Shown here: one piece after another, positions 21,101 through 32,055 of the stretch | Numbering within the stretch: position 1 is the first letter of the stretch | Layout of the letters: each line of letters starts with the position of its first letter | Assembly (NCBI GenBank): GCA_963680875.1 | Contig: OY804586.1 | Location: 53,416,203-53,480,202, forward strand | Direction: 5' to 3' | Length of the DNA stretch: 64,000 nt | Source: Bathymodiolus brooksi | Lineage: Eukaryota; Mollusca; Bivalvia; Mytilida; Modiolidae | Made by a program: the position numbers and the translations under genes | Notes under the pieces: generated by a model | Told to the model about the DNA's origin: nothing | Seen by the model: only the letters and a program-made list of their open reading frames with translations | Database searches by the model: none

Positions 21101-24100
21101 AATGCCTTCTTCTCAGAAACTACAAATATGATTAAAGCCAAACTGTACATGAATGTTCATTAGATGGTCCTCTACAAACTTTACGTTTTTTGTTCCGGTA
21201 TGAAATTCAAAATGGCGGCTACGGCAGGACTTAGTTTAACATTGGACCCTATGGGAAAATGTTTCAAAACGCTTCTTCTCTGAAACCACTAGGACAGTTG
21301 AAACCAAACTGCCCAGGAATGATCATTGGAAGGTTCTCTACAAATTTTCTGTTTTTTATGCCGATCGGAAATCCAAGATGGCCGCCACCGTAATACATAG
21401 ATTAACATTGGACCCTATGGGAAAATGTTCAAATGCCTTCTTCTCAGAAACTACAAATATTATTAAAGCCAAACTGTACATGAATGTTCATTGGATGGTC
21501 CTCTACAATCTCACGGTTTTTTGTTCCGATATGAAATTCAAAATGGCGGCTACGGCAGGACTTAGTTTAACATTGGACCCTATGGGAAAAATGTTTCAAA
21601 ACGCTTCTTCTCTGAAACCACTTGGACAATTGAAACCAAACTGCCCAGGAATGATCATTGGAAGGTCCTCTACAAAGTTTATGTTTTTTATGTCGACCGG
21701 AAATCCAAGATGGCCGCCACCGCAATACATAGATTAACATTGGACCCTATGGGAAAATGTTCAAATGCCTTCTTCTCAGAAACTGCAAATATTATTAAAG
21801 CCAAACTGTACATGAATGTTCATTGGATGGTCCTCTACAAACTTTACGTTTTTTGTTCCGATATGAAATTCAAAATGGCGGCTACGGCAGGACTTAGTTT
21901 AACATTGGACCCTATGGGGAAAATGTTTCAAAACGCTTCTTCTCTGAAACCACTTGGACAATTGAAACCAAACTGCCCAGGAATGATCATTGGAAGGTCC
22001 TCTACAAAGTTTATGTTTTTTATGTCGATCGGAAATCCAAGATGGATGCCACCGCAATACATAGATTAACATTGGACCCTATGGGAAAATGTTCAAATGC
22101 CTTCTTCTCAGAAACTACAAATATTATTAAAGCCAAACTGTACATGAATGTTCATTGGATGGTCCTCTACAATCTCACTGTTTTTTGTTCCGATATGAAA
22201 TTTAAAATGGCGGCGATGGCAGGACTTAGTTTAACATTGGACCCTATGGGGAAAATGTTTCAAAATGCTTCTTCTCTGAAACCACTTGGATAATTGAAAC
22301 CAAACTGCCCAGGAATGATCAATGGAAGGTCCTCTACAAGGTGTGTGTTTTTTATGCCGATCGGATATCCAAGATGGCCACCACCGCAGGACATAGATTA
22401 GCATTGGACCCTATGGAAAAATGTTCAAATGCCTTCTTCTCAGAAACTACAAATATGATTAAAGCCAAACTGTACATGAATGTTCATTGGATGGTCCTCT
22501 ACAATCTCACGGTTTTTTGTTCCGATATGAAATTTAAAATGGCGGCGACGGCAGGACTTAGTTTAACATTGGACCCTATGGGAAAAATGTTTCAAAATGC
22601 TTCTTCTCTGAAACCACTTGGATAATTGAAACCAAACTGCCCAGGAATGATCATTGGAAGGTCCTCTACAAGGTGTGTGTTTTTTATGCCGATCGGATAT
22701 CCAAGATGGCCACCACCGCAGGACATAGATTTACATTGGACCCTATGGGAAAATGTTCAAATGACCTCTTCTCAGAAACTACAAATATTATTAAAGCCAA
22801 ACTGTACATGAATGTTCATTGGATGGTCCTCTACAATCTCACGGTTTTTTGTTCCGATATGAAATTCAAAATGGCGGCTACGGCAGGACTTAGTTTAACA
22901 TTGGACCCTATGGGAAAAATGTTTCAAAACGCTTCTTCTCTGAAACCACTTGGACAATTGAAACCAAACTGCCCAGGAATGATCATTGGAAGGTCCTCTA
23001 CAAAGTTTATGTTTTTTATGTCGACCGGAAATCCAAGATGGCCGCCACCGCAATACATAGATTAACATTGGACCCTATGGGAAAATGTTCAAATGCCTTC
23101 TTCTCAGAAACTGCAAATATTATTAAAGCCAAACTGTACATGAATGTTCATTGGATGGTCCTCTACAAACTTTACGTTTTTTGTTCCGATATGAAATTCA
23201 AAATGGCGGCTACGGCAGGACTTAGTTTAACATTGGACCCTATGGGGAAAATGTTTCAAAACGCTTCTTCTCTGAAACCACTTGGACAATTGAAACCAAA
23301 CTGCCCAGGAATGATCATTGGAAGGTCCTCTACAAAGTTTATGTTTTTTATGTCGATCGGAAATCCAAGATGGATGCCACCGCAATACATAGATTAACAT
23401 TGGACCCTATGGGAAAATGTTCAAATGCCTTCTTCTCAGAAACTACAAATATTATTAAAGCCAAACTGTACATGAATGTTCATTGGATGGTCCTCTACAA
23501 TCTCACTGTTTTTTGTTCCGATATGAAATTTAAAATGGCGGCGATGGCAGGACTTAGTTTAACATTGGACCCTATGGGGAAAATGTTTCAAAATGCTTCT
23601 TCTCTGAAACCACTTGGATAATTGAAACCAAACTGCCCAGGAATGATCAATGGAAGGTCCTCTACAAGGTGTGTGTTTTTTATGCCGATCGGATATCCAA
23701 GATGGCCACCACCGCAGGACATAGATTAGCATTGGACCCTATGGAAAAATGTTCAAATGCCTTCTTCTCAGAAACTACAAATATGATTAAAGCCAAACTG
23801 TACATGAATGTTCATTGGATGGTCCTCTACAATCTCACGGTTTTTTGTTCCGATATGAAATTTAAAATGGCGGCGACGGCAGGACTTAGTTTAACATTGG
23901 ACCCTATGGGAAAAATGTTTCAAAATGCTTCTTCTCTGAAACCACTTGGATAATTGAAACCAAACTGCCCAGGAATGATCATTGGAAGGTCCTCTACAAG
24001 GTGTGTGTTTTTTATGCCGATCGGATATCCAAGATGGCCACCACCGCAGGACATAGATTAGCATTGGACCCTATGGGAAAATGTTCAAATGCCTTCTTCT

Positions 24101-27100
24101 CAGAAACTACAAATATGATTAAAGCCAAACTGTACATGAATGTTCATTGGATGGTCCTCTACAAACTTTACGTTTTTTGTTCTGATATGAAATTCAAAAT
24201 GGCGGCTACGGCAGGACTTGTTTAACATTGGACCCTATGGGAAAAATGTTTCAAAACGCTTCTTCTCTGAAACCAAACTGCCCAGGAATGATCATTGGAA
24301 GGTCCTCTACAAAGTTTATGTTTTTTAAGTCGATCGGAAATCCAAGATGGCCACCACCGCAATACATAGATTAACATTGGACCCTATGGGAAAATGTTCA
24401 AATGCCTTCTTCTCAGAAACTACAAATATTATTAAAGCCAAACTGTACATGAATGTTCATTGGATGGTCCTCTACAAACTTTACGTTTTTTGTTCCGATA
24501 TGAAATTCAAAATGGCGGCTACGGCAGGACTTAGTTTAACATTGGACCCTATGGGGAAAATGTTTCAAAATGCTTCTTCTCTGAAACCACTAGGACAGTT
24601 GAAACCAAACTGCCCAGGAATAGTCATTGGAAGGTTCTCTACAAATATTTTGTTTTTTATGCCGATCGGAAATCCAAGATGGCTGCCACCACAGGTCATA
24701 GTATTAACACAGGACCCTATCGGGAAAATACAGAAATATCTTCTTCTCTGAAGCTATTGCACTGATTGAACCTAAACTATGCATCAATCATTGGAAGGTC
24801 CTTTACAAACTTTGTGTTTTTTATGTTGATCGTAATTCCAAGATGACTACCACTGTAGGACATAGTTTTTACATAGGACCAATTGTTTTTTTTATAACCA
24901 GGTGAACGATACAGGCTCTTGAGAGCCTCTGGTTTTGTTTCTTTATGATTTAATTATTAAAATTGTTAAAAACCACGGACGAAGTGGAAAGTTGTGAACT
25001 ATAAAGAGAATTCTGTCAACTTATAAATTAAAATTTTTGCGATCTGGTATCTTCCACGGTTTGGAAATTTATTCATTCAATCTGCTGCAAAATGTACATG
25101 TACGAATTTCATTTTACAGAAATCGGAAACCTTTTTGTGTCAATCCTTAGGTAATCATTGAAAAACGTTTCCCCAACAACGGAGAGAAAATCGTTGACAG
25201 TTGTTAAACTACGGAAACTATCTGGCCTGTCACTTCTTTTAAACTTTTCATAGTTGTACACGGCTACATTTTAGTGACAATTGGGAGTGGTTTTCTTTTT
25301 TGGAACCAGAACTTTTGTTTACAAATTAGCACCGTTTGTTATTTCAACAAAGTGAGATACTTATTTGGAATGAATAACCAACTAACATTACCCCGAACAG
25401 GGGCGTAGCTTACTATGTTATTCTACCGAGGCAGGGGGTCTGGGGGATGCCTGAAGCCCCCAGTGGGTTACAGGGGCAAAGCCCCGTTGGGGAGTTTGGG
25501 GGCCCCCATAAGCGATTTTGAGCAATTTAGAGTATATTTGGGACCAGTTTTGCTTCAAAATAGTCATAAAAATAAGTCACAGCTATACACAATTGCACAT
25601 TCATAATGGTCATCTAACATGTACAACTTAGTCCAAGAAACTTTGTTAATTGCAGATTCAAAAATATTATGGATTGCATTAGACAAAATCACACATATAA
25701 ACTTGAACATACTATGTTCGTGATTGCTATACAGGAACAGCACCTTATAATTGCTGTTCTTCATCTTGAAGTTGCAATGAGGCCTAAACCCTTCAACTAG
25801 GTGCCATTTCCGTCATTAACCGAGTCTTAGTCTGTTAACTTATTTATTGTCCCTTTATTGAAAACATGGAAATACAATTTAATTGTCTTCTTTTTTTTTT
25901 TTGGCATATATTTTTTACCGCGGCAGCTGCCTCGGTTGCCTCAACGTAAGCTACGCCCTTGCCGAACTGAGAAGTTATTTTACTTTAAAATCAGTTCTTC
26001 ATAGTGAATTGAAACAAGTGATGTCACTCTTCACTCTGGGGAGTGCAAGAGCGGTCCTTGTAGTGGCATTAGTCTACTCTTTTCCGGATGTCTTTAATGT
26101 GATCATGGCATTGATCTCCCCTTACACAAACCAGCCTTTTATTGTCCCCATCCGATTAACTAGCATCGTTTCTTAAGACCACCCTTGCCAATGGCGTAAA
26201 GGTTGTCAAAAAGGTTATAACAAGTAAATCCCCACCCCCACCCCAACCCTCGTGAGACTAGTGAAAGAATGAATGTTAATGTTATTGATAAAAAACAATT
26301 AATCTGAAAACTGTTTATATATTGATATCTGATGTCTTTTTTTCATAAATAAAATGTCACAAAATGTTTGGGCCACCATTATGCCATTTGGCCCAGTGAC
26401 TCTATTTTTTAACTGGCCCAAACAAATTTTTTCGCGCAAGCCTACGGCTGGCCCTCATTTCAGCCACTGCATCACATAATATAATTTATTGCCTAATAGA
26501 GGTGGTCACTAAAGCAGGTTTGACTATATGTTTTTTATACACAGTGATCTATCTCGCTATGTCTCTGACTGTACTGTATCCTTATGTGGAGCTGGCTCAG
26601 GACTGTATGTTGCTATAAACCATAATATAAAAGACTAATGCCTATGTACACAGGATGATATATACTAGATTAAAATGATGAAAAATGTCATTCTCCTGCC
26701 TGTTCTACATTGTAGCATTGTTTTTTGTTTTTTCTTATTACGGCTTAATACCAAAGTCATTTCATTGTGCTGGTCTGTAAAAAAATCTTCCAGGAAAACC
26801 TAGCATGGATGGAGCTAAAAAGTAAATGTCATCACTATGACAACAGATATTAATGTTTCTATTGTCAACAACACAATTTCTCCCACAAACCACAGGCGAT
26901 GCATGAATTTACGTATTTACGAATATACAGTTTTCACCCACAAACCACGAATATCGGTAACTACAAATTTAAAAGAATTCAAGATATCAGTAATATTGAT
27001 AATTAACAAGGGAGACAATTTTACGTTGTTTTTCTTCTAATGTTAAATGTATTGCTACTCTTTTGATTTCTAATAACATTATTTTACTTTAAACATATTT

Positions 27101-28400
27101 TATTGTTTGATAATAAACAATTGGATAGGGCCCGGGTGGTTCAATGAGTTAGATAGTTGGATTACCAAACAACTCATACAAGCCCATCACCAATACTGTA
27201 TGGGTTCGCACCCGGTTTTGTAAATTACAAAAAAGGGTGCACTCGACTTGCAGTCGCTTGGTCGGTGGTGCTCTCCGGGTACTCCAGCTTCTTCCACCAC
27301 TAAAACTGGTCGCCATGATATAGCTGAAATATTGCTGAAAGTGGCGTTAAACACCATGAATAAATAAATCAATCTACAACACACACACACAATATCTGCT
27401 AAAAAGGTTCACTATGAAAAGGGTTGAAGTTTTAAAATGAAAACCTATGTGCCATAATATAATAAATATTCAGGTGCTAGAAAGAATATATTTAATTTCA
27501 CATTCCTGGCTTTTAATTTATATAGCCACAGAGTATATAAATCTGAAGCCAGGAATGGTTTGGTTTGGTTTGGTTTGGTTTTATGGTGTTTAATGCCACG
27601 TTTAACAATATTTCAGTTATCTTGGTGGTCAGTTGTAAATTTAATTGAGGTTTGTGTAACCCAGTCCTTGTTTCCTATGATAGGGTTATGGTGTTTAATG
27701 CCACTTTTAACAATGTTTTGGTTATGTCGTTGTGGTCAGTTTTATTGGTGGAGGAAACCAGAGTACCCTGAGGAAACCACCGACCTGCCGCAAGTCACTG
27801 ACAAACTTTATCACATAATGTTGTACACCTCACCCTGAGTGGGATTCAAAATCACAACATAAGTGGTGATAGACACCGATTGCATAGGTCGTTGTAACAT
27901 AGATGGTGATAGACACCGATTGCATAGGTCATTGTAAATTCAACTACCATATGATCATGGCTCGACGGCTCGAAGTCAGGAATGTGACACAATATACTCT
28001 ATCTAGCACCTGAATAACATGTAATGTTGCAGTCTGATAATAAGTGATTCTGGAAATCATATTTTTCATTGTTTCTTTCTTTCATAGGGATGGTGGACAA
28101 AGGGGATTTGGAGATAGACGTCATGATAATCGCTATGGTAACAGAGACAATTACCATGGTAATAGAGACAACTACCATGGGAATAGAGACAGTCACCATG
28201 GAAATAGAGACAGTTACCATGGAAATAGAGACAGTTACCATGGAAATAGAGACAGTTACCATGGAAATAGAGGCAGTTACCATGGAAACCAAAGACAATA
28301 TCAAGATCACCAATCATATAGAGGTGGTCATCAACAAAGACATGATAATTACGATAGCCATGGAAAGCAAAGAAGGGATAATCGTTATCAACCGTACTGA
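18000..28400 (+). CDS. RAMAC: RAMAC homologue (cap methyltransferase activating subunit), spliced gene span
   Basis: RAMAC (formerly FAM103A1/RAM) binds and activates RNMT, the nuclear guanine-N7 methyltransferase that completes the mRNA cap, and brings RNA to it. Exons 18000-18193 and 28088-28400 join through AG|GTACAT and tttctttcatag|GG, recreating an Arg codon and giving 168 residues. Residues about 22-56 ([16 protein letters not shown]...PDPPCVKNW) align with the RNMT-activating domain (FEEMFxxRFTExD...PPxVxxW). From residue about 60 the protein is Gly/Asn/Arg/His/Tyr-rich, as in the RNA-binding half of the family. Vertebrate RAMAC is about 118 residues, so this one is longer, partly through a heptad expansion. 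The 9.9-kb intron is packed with transposons. Exon assembly is from sequence; function is by homology. Confidence 0.9.
18189..18304. repeat. tandem duplication of the RAMAC splice donor region (58 bp x 2)
   Basis: The 58 bp starting aataggtacatgcatgatattacca at 18189 is repeated from 18247 with a few differences. It copies the exon-1 donor (18194-18195) as a second AG|GT at 18252-18253. Use of the second site would add 58 bp and run into a stop. Confidence 0.9.
18385..18568 (-). mobile_element. SINE type B fragment
   Basis: A reverse-orientation family tail and body (ggtgtttaacgtcactttcaa...cagttttattgg...caagtcactgacaaactttat...tcaaactcacaatgttgta). The tRNA-like head is missing. Confidence 0.8.
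19103..24932 (+). mobile_element. Helentron/pearl-like element, copy 3, 5.8 kb with satellite core
   Basis: It begins with a perfect 14-bp-stem hairpin (agttcacctggacc-aaa-ggtccaggtgaact, 19103-19133) directly after a T-run. It ends with a 7-bp-stem hairpin (aggctct-tg-agagcct, 24913-24928) plus ctgg before another T-run. There is no target-site duplication. A gtccgtcgtctgtcg run follows the left hairpin. The same ends, reversed, bound copies 1 and 2. Terminal hairpins, T|T integration and tandem ~166-bp core repeats are features described for bivalve 'pearl' elements and Helentron-associated elements. There is no Rep/helicase coding sequence, so it is non-autonomous. Confidence 0.75.
19540..24710. 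repeat. 332-bp dimeric satellite array, about 15-16 copies
   Basis: Each 332-bp unit consists of two diverged ~166-bp halves. One has aattcaaaatggcggctacgg...aactgcccaggaatgatcattgg; the other has aatccaagatggccgccaccg...aaactgtacatgaatgttcattgg. Both end in ggtcctctacaa. A block of four dimers (1328 bp) is repeated almost unchanged, so open frames at 21710, 22042 and 22341 recur at 23038, 23370 and 23669. The 83-134-residue open frames ([16 protein letters not shown]...) are array translations, and 332 is not a multiple of three, so frame rotates between units. Confidence 0.95.
25398..25961. mobile_element. CAGGGGCG-TIR element (564 bp), hAT-like
   Basis: The termini caggggcgtagcttac and gtaagctacgcccttg are inverted repeats, flanked by ccgaa on both sides (25393-25397 and 25962-25966). 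The left subterminal part is G/C-rich (gcccccagtgggttacaggggc). No transposase frame. The 5-bp duplication is short for hAT. Confidence 0.75.
27127..27375 (+). mobile_element. tRNA-derived SINE (type A), complete
   Basis: A tRNA-like head with tggttcaatgag and gggttcgcacccgg boxes, then aaaaaagggtgcactcgac, the conserved cttccaccactaaaactgg block, and the gtggcgttaaacaccat tail followed by (aaat)n. It is the best in-window reference for the interrupted copy at 1369-2640. Confidence 0.9.
27575..27985 (-). mobile_element. SINE type B, reverse, with duplicated pieces
   Basis: A full reverse copy from the tail (27685) to the head (about 27980). The tail segment is also present at 27580-27640. 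A block of about 37 bp (atagacaccgattgcataggtc...) is duplicated at 27860-27935. Confidence 0.8.
28088..28400 (+). CDS. RAMAC: RAMAC coding exon 2 (Gly/Asn/Arg-rich half)
   Basis: It follows a strong acceptor (tttctttctttcatag). It encodes about 104 residues: [16 protein letters not shown], about seven heptads of the form GNRDSYH, then a [24 protein letters not shown] tail ending QPY before TGA at 28398-28400. The family uses this region to contact RNA and the nuclear import machinery. Sixty bases after the stop a transposon (28461-29211) begins, so part of the 3' UTR may be element-derived. Confidence 0.9.
28138..28290 (+). repeat. 21-bp coding minisatellite in RAMAC exon 2
   Basis: About seven 21-bp units (ggaaatagagacagttaccat) encode the heptad G-N-R-D-(S/N)-Y-H. 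The three central copies are nearly identical at DNA level, indicating recent expansion. The period of three codons x 7 preserves the frame. Confidence 0.95.
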
Positions 28401-28460
28401 CGACATTTGATGCATTGTTCAGATTTTTGCGATTCAATCGCATTTTCATTTTTCATTTAT

Positions 28461-29211
28461 CAGAGTTGGCGAAAACTTTTTTTTTCTGTCTGACATTGGG
28501 TCAGACAGGAACTGGGGTTCTGTCTGACCCATGGCCTTTGTGTCTGTCCCACCATTTTTTTGTAACATTGTATATAACCTGTCAAATTTTGTTTTTTATA
28601 CAGAACTGAATGCAAGTTTACCTATAGTCATGATCATTAAACAACTCAATTAAATGTTTTTCTGTATACATATTTTTATCTAAAAAGATAAGGCAGATAT
28701 AGCCAACAATCCGTATCTAATGGTCCGATCACGTTCCGAATATTATACATCATTGTCAGTTTCCGGTTTACCTACATTTTGAATTTCAGTTAAGAATATG
28801 AATCTGTTGTCATCTTCAATATATAAGCATCTCAAAACATATTTAATTAAACACAAACAATCTTTGATAATTGGGGAGTGTGGAAGTCAACTTAATTCTG
28901 TGCTCAGTAATATATTTCAGTTTTAATGTTCCATGTTTTGCAGGTGCTCGTTCCTACTAAAAGGATGTTTACATTTACGTATAGGAGTTTCGATTACAAA
29001 TTAGGAACGTGTCGGTCCGACAGAATAAATAAACAAATTTCAAGTCTCTGTCTATTGACAGTGGAAACTGGGAGTGAATAAATTTCAATCGCCAACTGAA
29101 CGACCACAAAAGTAATATTTTCGTGACGGACATTGGAACAGACACGGGTCATTAATTAATCGGACCGACCGTTATTCTGCCGGTCGGATCCGACGATTTT
29201 CGCCAACTCTG
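28461..29211. mobile_element. CAGAGTTGGCGAAAA-TIR element (751 bp), hAT-like
   Basis: The termini cagagttggcgaaaa and ttttcgccaactctg are inverted repeats, flanked by an exact atttat duplication (28455-28460 and 29212-29217). Subterminal repeats with tctgtctgac on the left and ggtcggac on the right are present. No coding region. Confidence 0.85.
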
Positions 29212-29799
29212 ATTTATACCAGTACAGTCGAAACTTATTCTGTCCAAGTCGAAGGGAGCCTTCATTGATTGATTTTACATTTGAATATTTGAGTTCTCCC
29301 GGCACATTTTAAAATTTGAATTCTCGGGAATGGACTCAATTTTACTTTATGCTCCTCAAGGACATTAAATTCTCACTCAAATTTATCCATTTCCAATATG
29401 TTTTGTTATTAAGTCTCATGATAAATAGAAGCCACTGTTCATTGTTGTACATTTTGTATATTGTACCGTACACATTTTTGTATGCCTCTTCCCCACCCCT
29501 CATTTACTGATCTTGTACTTTCCATATTTCTGTCATTCATTTTTGTGATAGAGTATTTTCTGTTTGGGGTTGTATCGAATCCGTGCTCTTTTTTATATTG
29601 TTTGTTCATATCTGTTGCCATTGGAGACCCAATTATCAAGAGGAGCGGAAAGAGTAGGTGCATTGTAACCTCTACAAAAGATGAAATGTTTCGTCCCGGC
29701 CCAACTTTCCATACTTTTTCAGTGGCAGTCAAAAGTCGTTGACCCATCTTCATATAATTTTTTTTTATATATTATTGAACTTGTTCTCGTCCTGAATAT

Positions 29800-30525
29800 A
29801 GCTGAAATACTGCTTGCTGGACGTTGAGCAATAATCCAATAAATCATTTAAAAGTACCAGTTTCTCCACCAATAAAACTAACCGCCATGATATATACCAT
29901 ATATAGTATATAGAATGACAGCAGTTGTGACAGTTGGGACAGACTTTATCGATAATATCACTGCGAGTCCGATGAGACAAGCTGTGATAATGTCGAGATG
30001 TTTGATGTTGCACTGACTGATAGTCTTCAGTATCAGTCAGTTTGTTGATGCTGACAATATTGCTAATACACTCGGTGAAATCAAAGAAAAACTGTCCAAA
30101 TTACTGATAAAACTGAAATTTGTTGAAAGAGGCGTTAAGGCTCATCCTTTATATAGATACTACAACCATATGAGCAGTTTCATTTCTTTGACTCGACATG
30201 ATATAGCTGAAAAATTGCCGAGTTGGCCTTAAACAACAATCACTCACTCATTTCATTATAAAATGGTAGTACAAGGTGCTTCATTTATTTAGATACCACA
30301 ACCATGTGATCATTGCAACAGCAGCTTCTTTTCATTAGTCTCGCCACAATATAGCTGAAAAATTATTGAGTTGGCGTTAAACAACAATCACTCACTCACT
30401 CATTTTGTTATATATGGTAGTACAAGGTGCATCATTTATTTTATGATTTATATATAATATAAAATGACGATATAACGGAAATATTGTTGAAAGTGGCGTT
30501 AAACACCATAAACCAACCTATTATA
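29800..30525 (+). mobile_element. degraded SINE fragments with tcactcactcac ends
   Basis: Pieces at 29845-29895, 30150-30250, 30265-30400 and 30465-30520 carry the shared gatatagctgaaa...ttggcgttaaacaacaatcactcactcactc or gtggcgttaaacaccat tails. A separate dispersed repeat at 29905-30100 resembles 36235-36560 (tatatagaat.acagcagttttga/gtga..., gcgagt/gtgagt...). Confidence 0.6.
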
Positions 30526-30639
30526 TAAAATATAATTTGTTGTTGTTTGTATGATGAAATATGTTTTGTTCAAATTAATTAAATGTCCAATATATAATTA
30601 AATGAAATCATTAAAGATCTGACTTCCAATATTTTCTAT

Positions 30640-30850
30640 AAAAAAAAAACATTAGAGAAAACCGAAAGGGAAATCAAGAATGGACAATCCAGAGATAGAG
30701 GCAACATTGGGCAACACAAGACATAGAACAAAAATAAACAAAAACACCAAAACACAACACAGAAAACGGAAAAGATGATTAACATGGACAAAAAAAAGGG
30801 TTGAATTCAGGTGCTCACGAAGGGAAGGGTAGGCAGTTTCTGTTTCTTAA
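30640..30850 (-). repeat. dispersed retroelement-tail fragment
   Basis: The segment ...ggtgctcacgaagggaa...gggtaggcagtttctg matches, on the opposite strand, the 61096-61330 fragment. A second diverged piece lies at 31640-31800 (gaacgacaaaaagacaat...agtaagcagttcctgcacc). Confidence 0.45.
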
Positions 30851-30923
30851 AAAACATCGGCCAAGTTTGGAAAATTCTTGTCTGTGAATAAGAAAGGATT
30901 TTGTTGTAAGTGAACATGACATA

Positions 30924-31154
30924 CAGTCAATGGACATAAGTATTTGTCACCCTCGATTTTATGCTATATATTTCATATAAAACCACATTTTTCAAGTTTT
31001 TTTTATTGTGAAGTCATCTAAACGGATTTTGATCATTTTTGCACCAGAAGAAGCAGAAATATTTAGATTATTTGTTTATTTTAGCATGATTTTTCGTTAG
31101 ATTGCCTTTATTTTCTTGTTTTCGAAGGTGACGAATACTTATGTCCATGGACTG
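30924..31154. mobile_element. TA-flanked MITE (231 bp), mariner-like
   Basis: The 28-bp inverted termini (cagtcaatggacataagtat...) match at all but about two positions and are flanked by TA at 30922-30923 and 31155-31156. Non-coding. TA duplication and CAGT ends fit a Tc1/mariner-derived MITE. Confidence 0.85.
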
Positions 31155-31812
31155 TAATGCACCTAAGACTTGGATACAATGTTAAATTTCCCCAATCTCT
31201 GAATCAGAGGCTACATTATTCCTTCGTCACAATATCACATCTGCTATAAGCCATTTTGCATTTTGAATAATCTCCGCCTTCTTATATAAACGATGCACTT
31301 TCTTTTCTCCCTCTCTTATGAGGTTTCAAATATGTACATTTTCCACCATCTTGTTTTCACAAATCTGATTTACTTAACACTGTAATCTATTTCCTTTTTA
31401 ATCTTGCGGCAATGTCCGTCATGGATGAAATCTCGCTTTCCAGTGTGGCAGAGGTGATATTCTATACACAATGGGAAGTAATATAGCCTCCTTTTTCGGA
31501 GATTGGAATTTTTCTGGTCCAATCAGTTATCTCCCTTTATTTAAGTGAGAATCAAATCATCTATTCATAGATCCCTCCCAGTAACACCTTATTACCTACT
31601 GTGGTATAAAAATAGTGCAAGACAAATTTAAAGATATCCAATGGGTAATCAGAAGCTGTAAATTGAAAGAAACAATACAATGTTCAAATGAACGACAAAA
31701 AGACAATAATGATACAGAAAAGTAAAGATAGACCAACACCAATCCTACAACAAACCGAGGACAAAGGTCAAGAGTAAGCAGTTCCTGCACCCGTCGTTAT
31801 ATTAGATTACAG

Positions 31813-32055
31813 GGGCTGTCATGGTCGTGATCGTATGGTAGTTGGATTTACAACTACCTATGCAATCAATGCTTGATCACCACTAACATTTTGAATTCCA
31901 ATCTCACTCTGGTGAAGTTTACTCAATATAATATTATGTGATAAAGTTTGTCAGTGACTTGTGGCAGGTTGGTTATTCTCTGCGGGTACTCTGGTTTCCT
32001 CCACCATTAAAACTGACCACTACGATATAACTGAAATATTGTTGAAACACAATAA
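31813..32055 (+). mobile_element. SINE type B
   Basis: Head gggctgtcatggtcgtgatcg, then atggtagttggatttacaac, body and gatataactgaaatattgttgaaa. The final tail is lost. A second copy (32206-32400) lacks the head and ends gtggcattaatcacc directly before the 57-bp array. Confidence 0.85.

Larger units (their letters stand above)
18711..26469. mobile_element. hAT-like element (CAGTG...CACTG), 7.8 kb including nested insertions
   Basis: The left end cagtgcctgaaatggacggtcgcc and the right end, whose complement is cagtggctgaaatgagggcc, are matching termini. They are flanked by identical catcac (18705-18710 and 26470-26475). The interior includes the 19103-24932 element, the 25398-25961 element and unassigned sequence at 24960-25390 and 25970-26360. 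No transposase frame remains. The 6-bp duplication is shorter than the usual hAT 8 bp. Confidence 0.7.
18579..26526. mobile_element. TA-flanked TIR element ('cagtcaaacctg' family), split by later insertions
   Basis: The left end tacagtcatacctgtcttatgtgacc and right end ggtggtcactaaagcaggtttgacta are inverted repeats next to TA dinucleotides. Related copies at about 44190-44690 and 61583-61740 share these ends. Removing the 18711-26469 insertion leaves an element of about 190 bp. Probably a Tc1/mariner-type MITE, by inference from the TA target. Confidence 0.65.

Noticed and set aside
19539..24751. Series of 60-134-residue frames beginning [16 protein letters not shown]
   Set aside because: Translations of the 332-bp satellite; the frame changes from unit to unit and stops recur at fixed places.
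28044..28087. Extending the RAMAC second exon upstream to the in-frame ATG at 28044
   Set aside because: The stretch encodes a Phe/Ile-rich peptide from a polypyrimidine tract, and the acceptor at 28087 joins exon 1 in phase.
29930..30000. Hammerhead-ribozyme-like ccgatgaga...cgagatg and the related segment at 36300-36340
   Set aside because: The conserved CUGANGA and GAAA cores are not intact and stems could not be paired convincingly.
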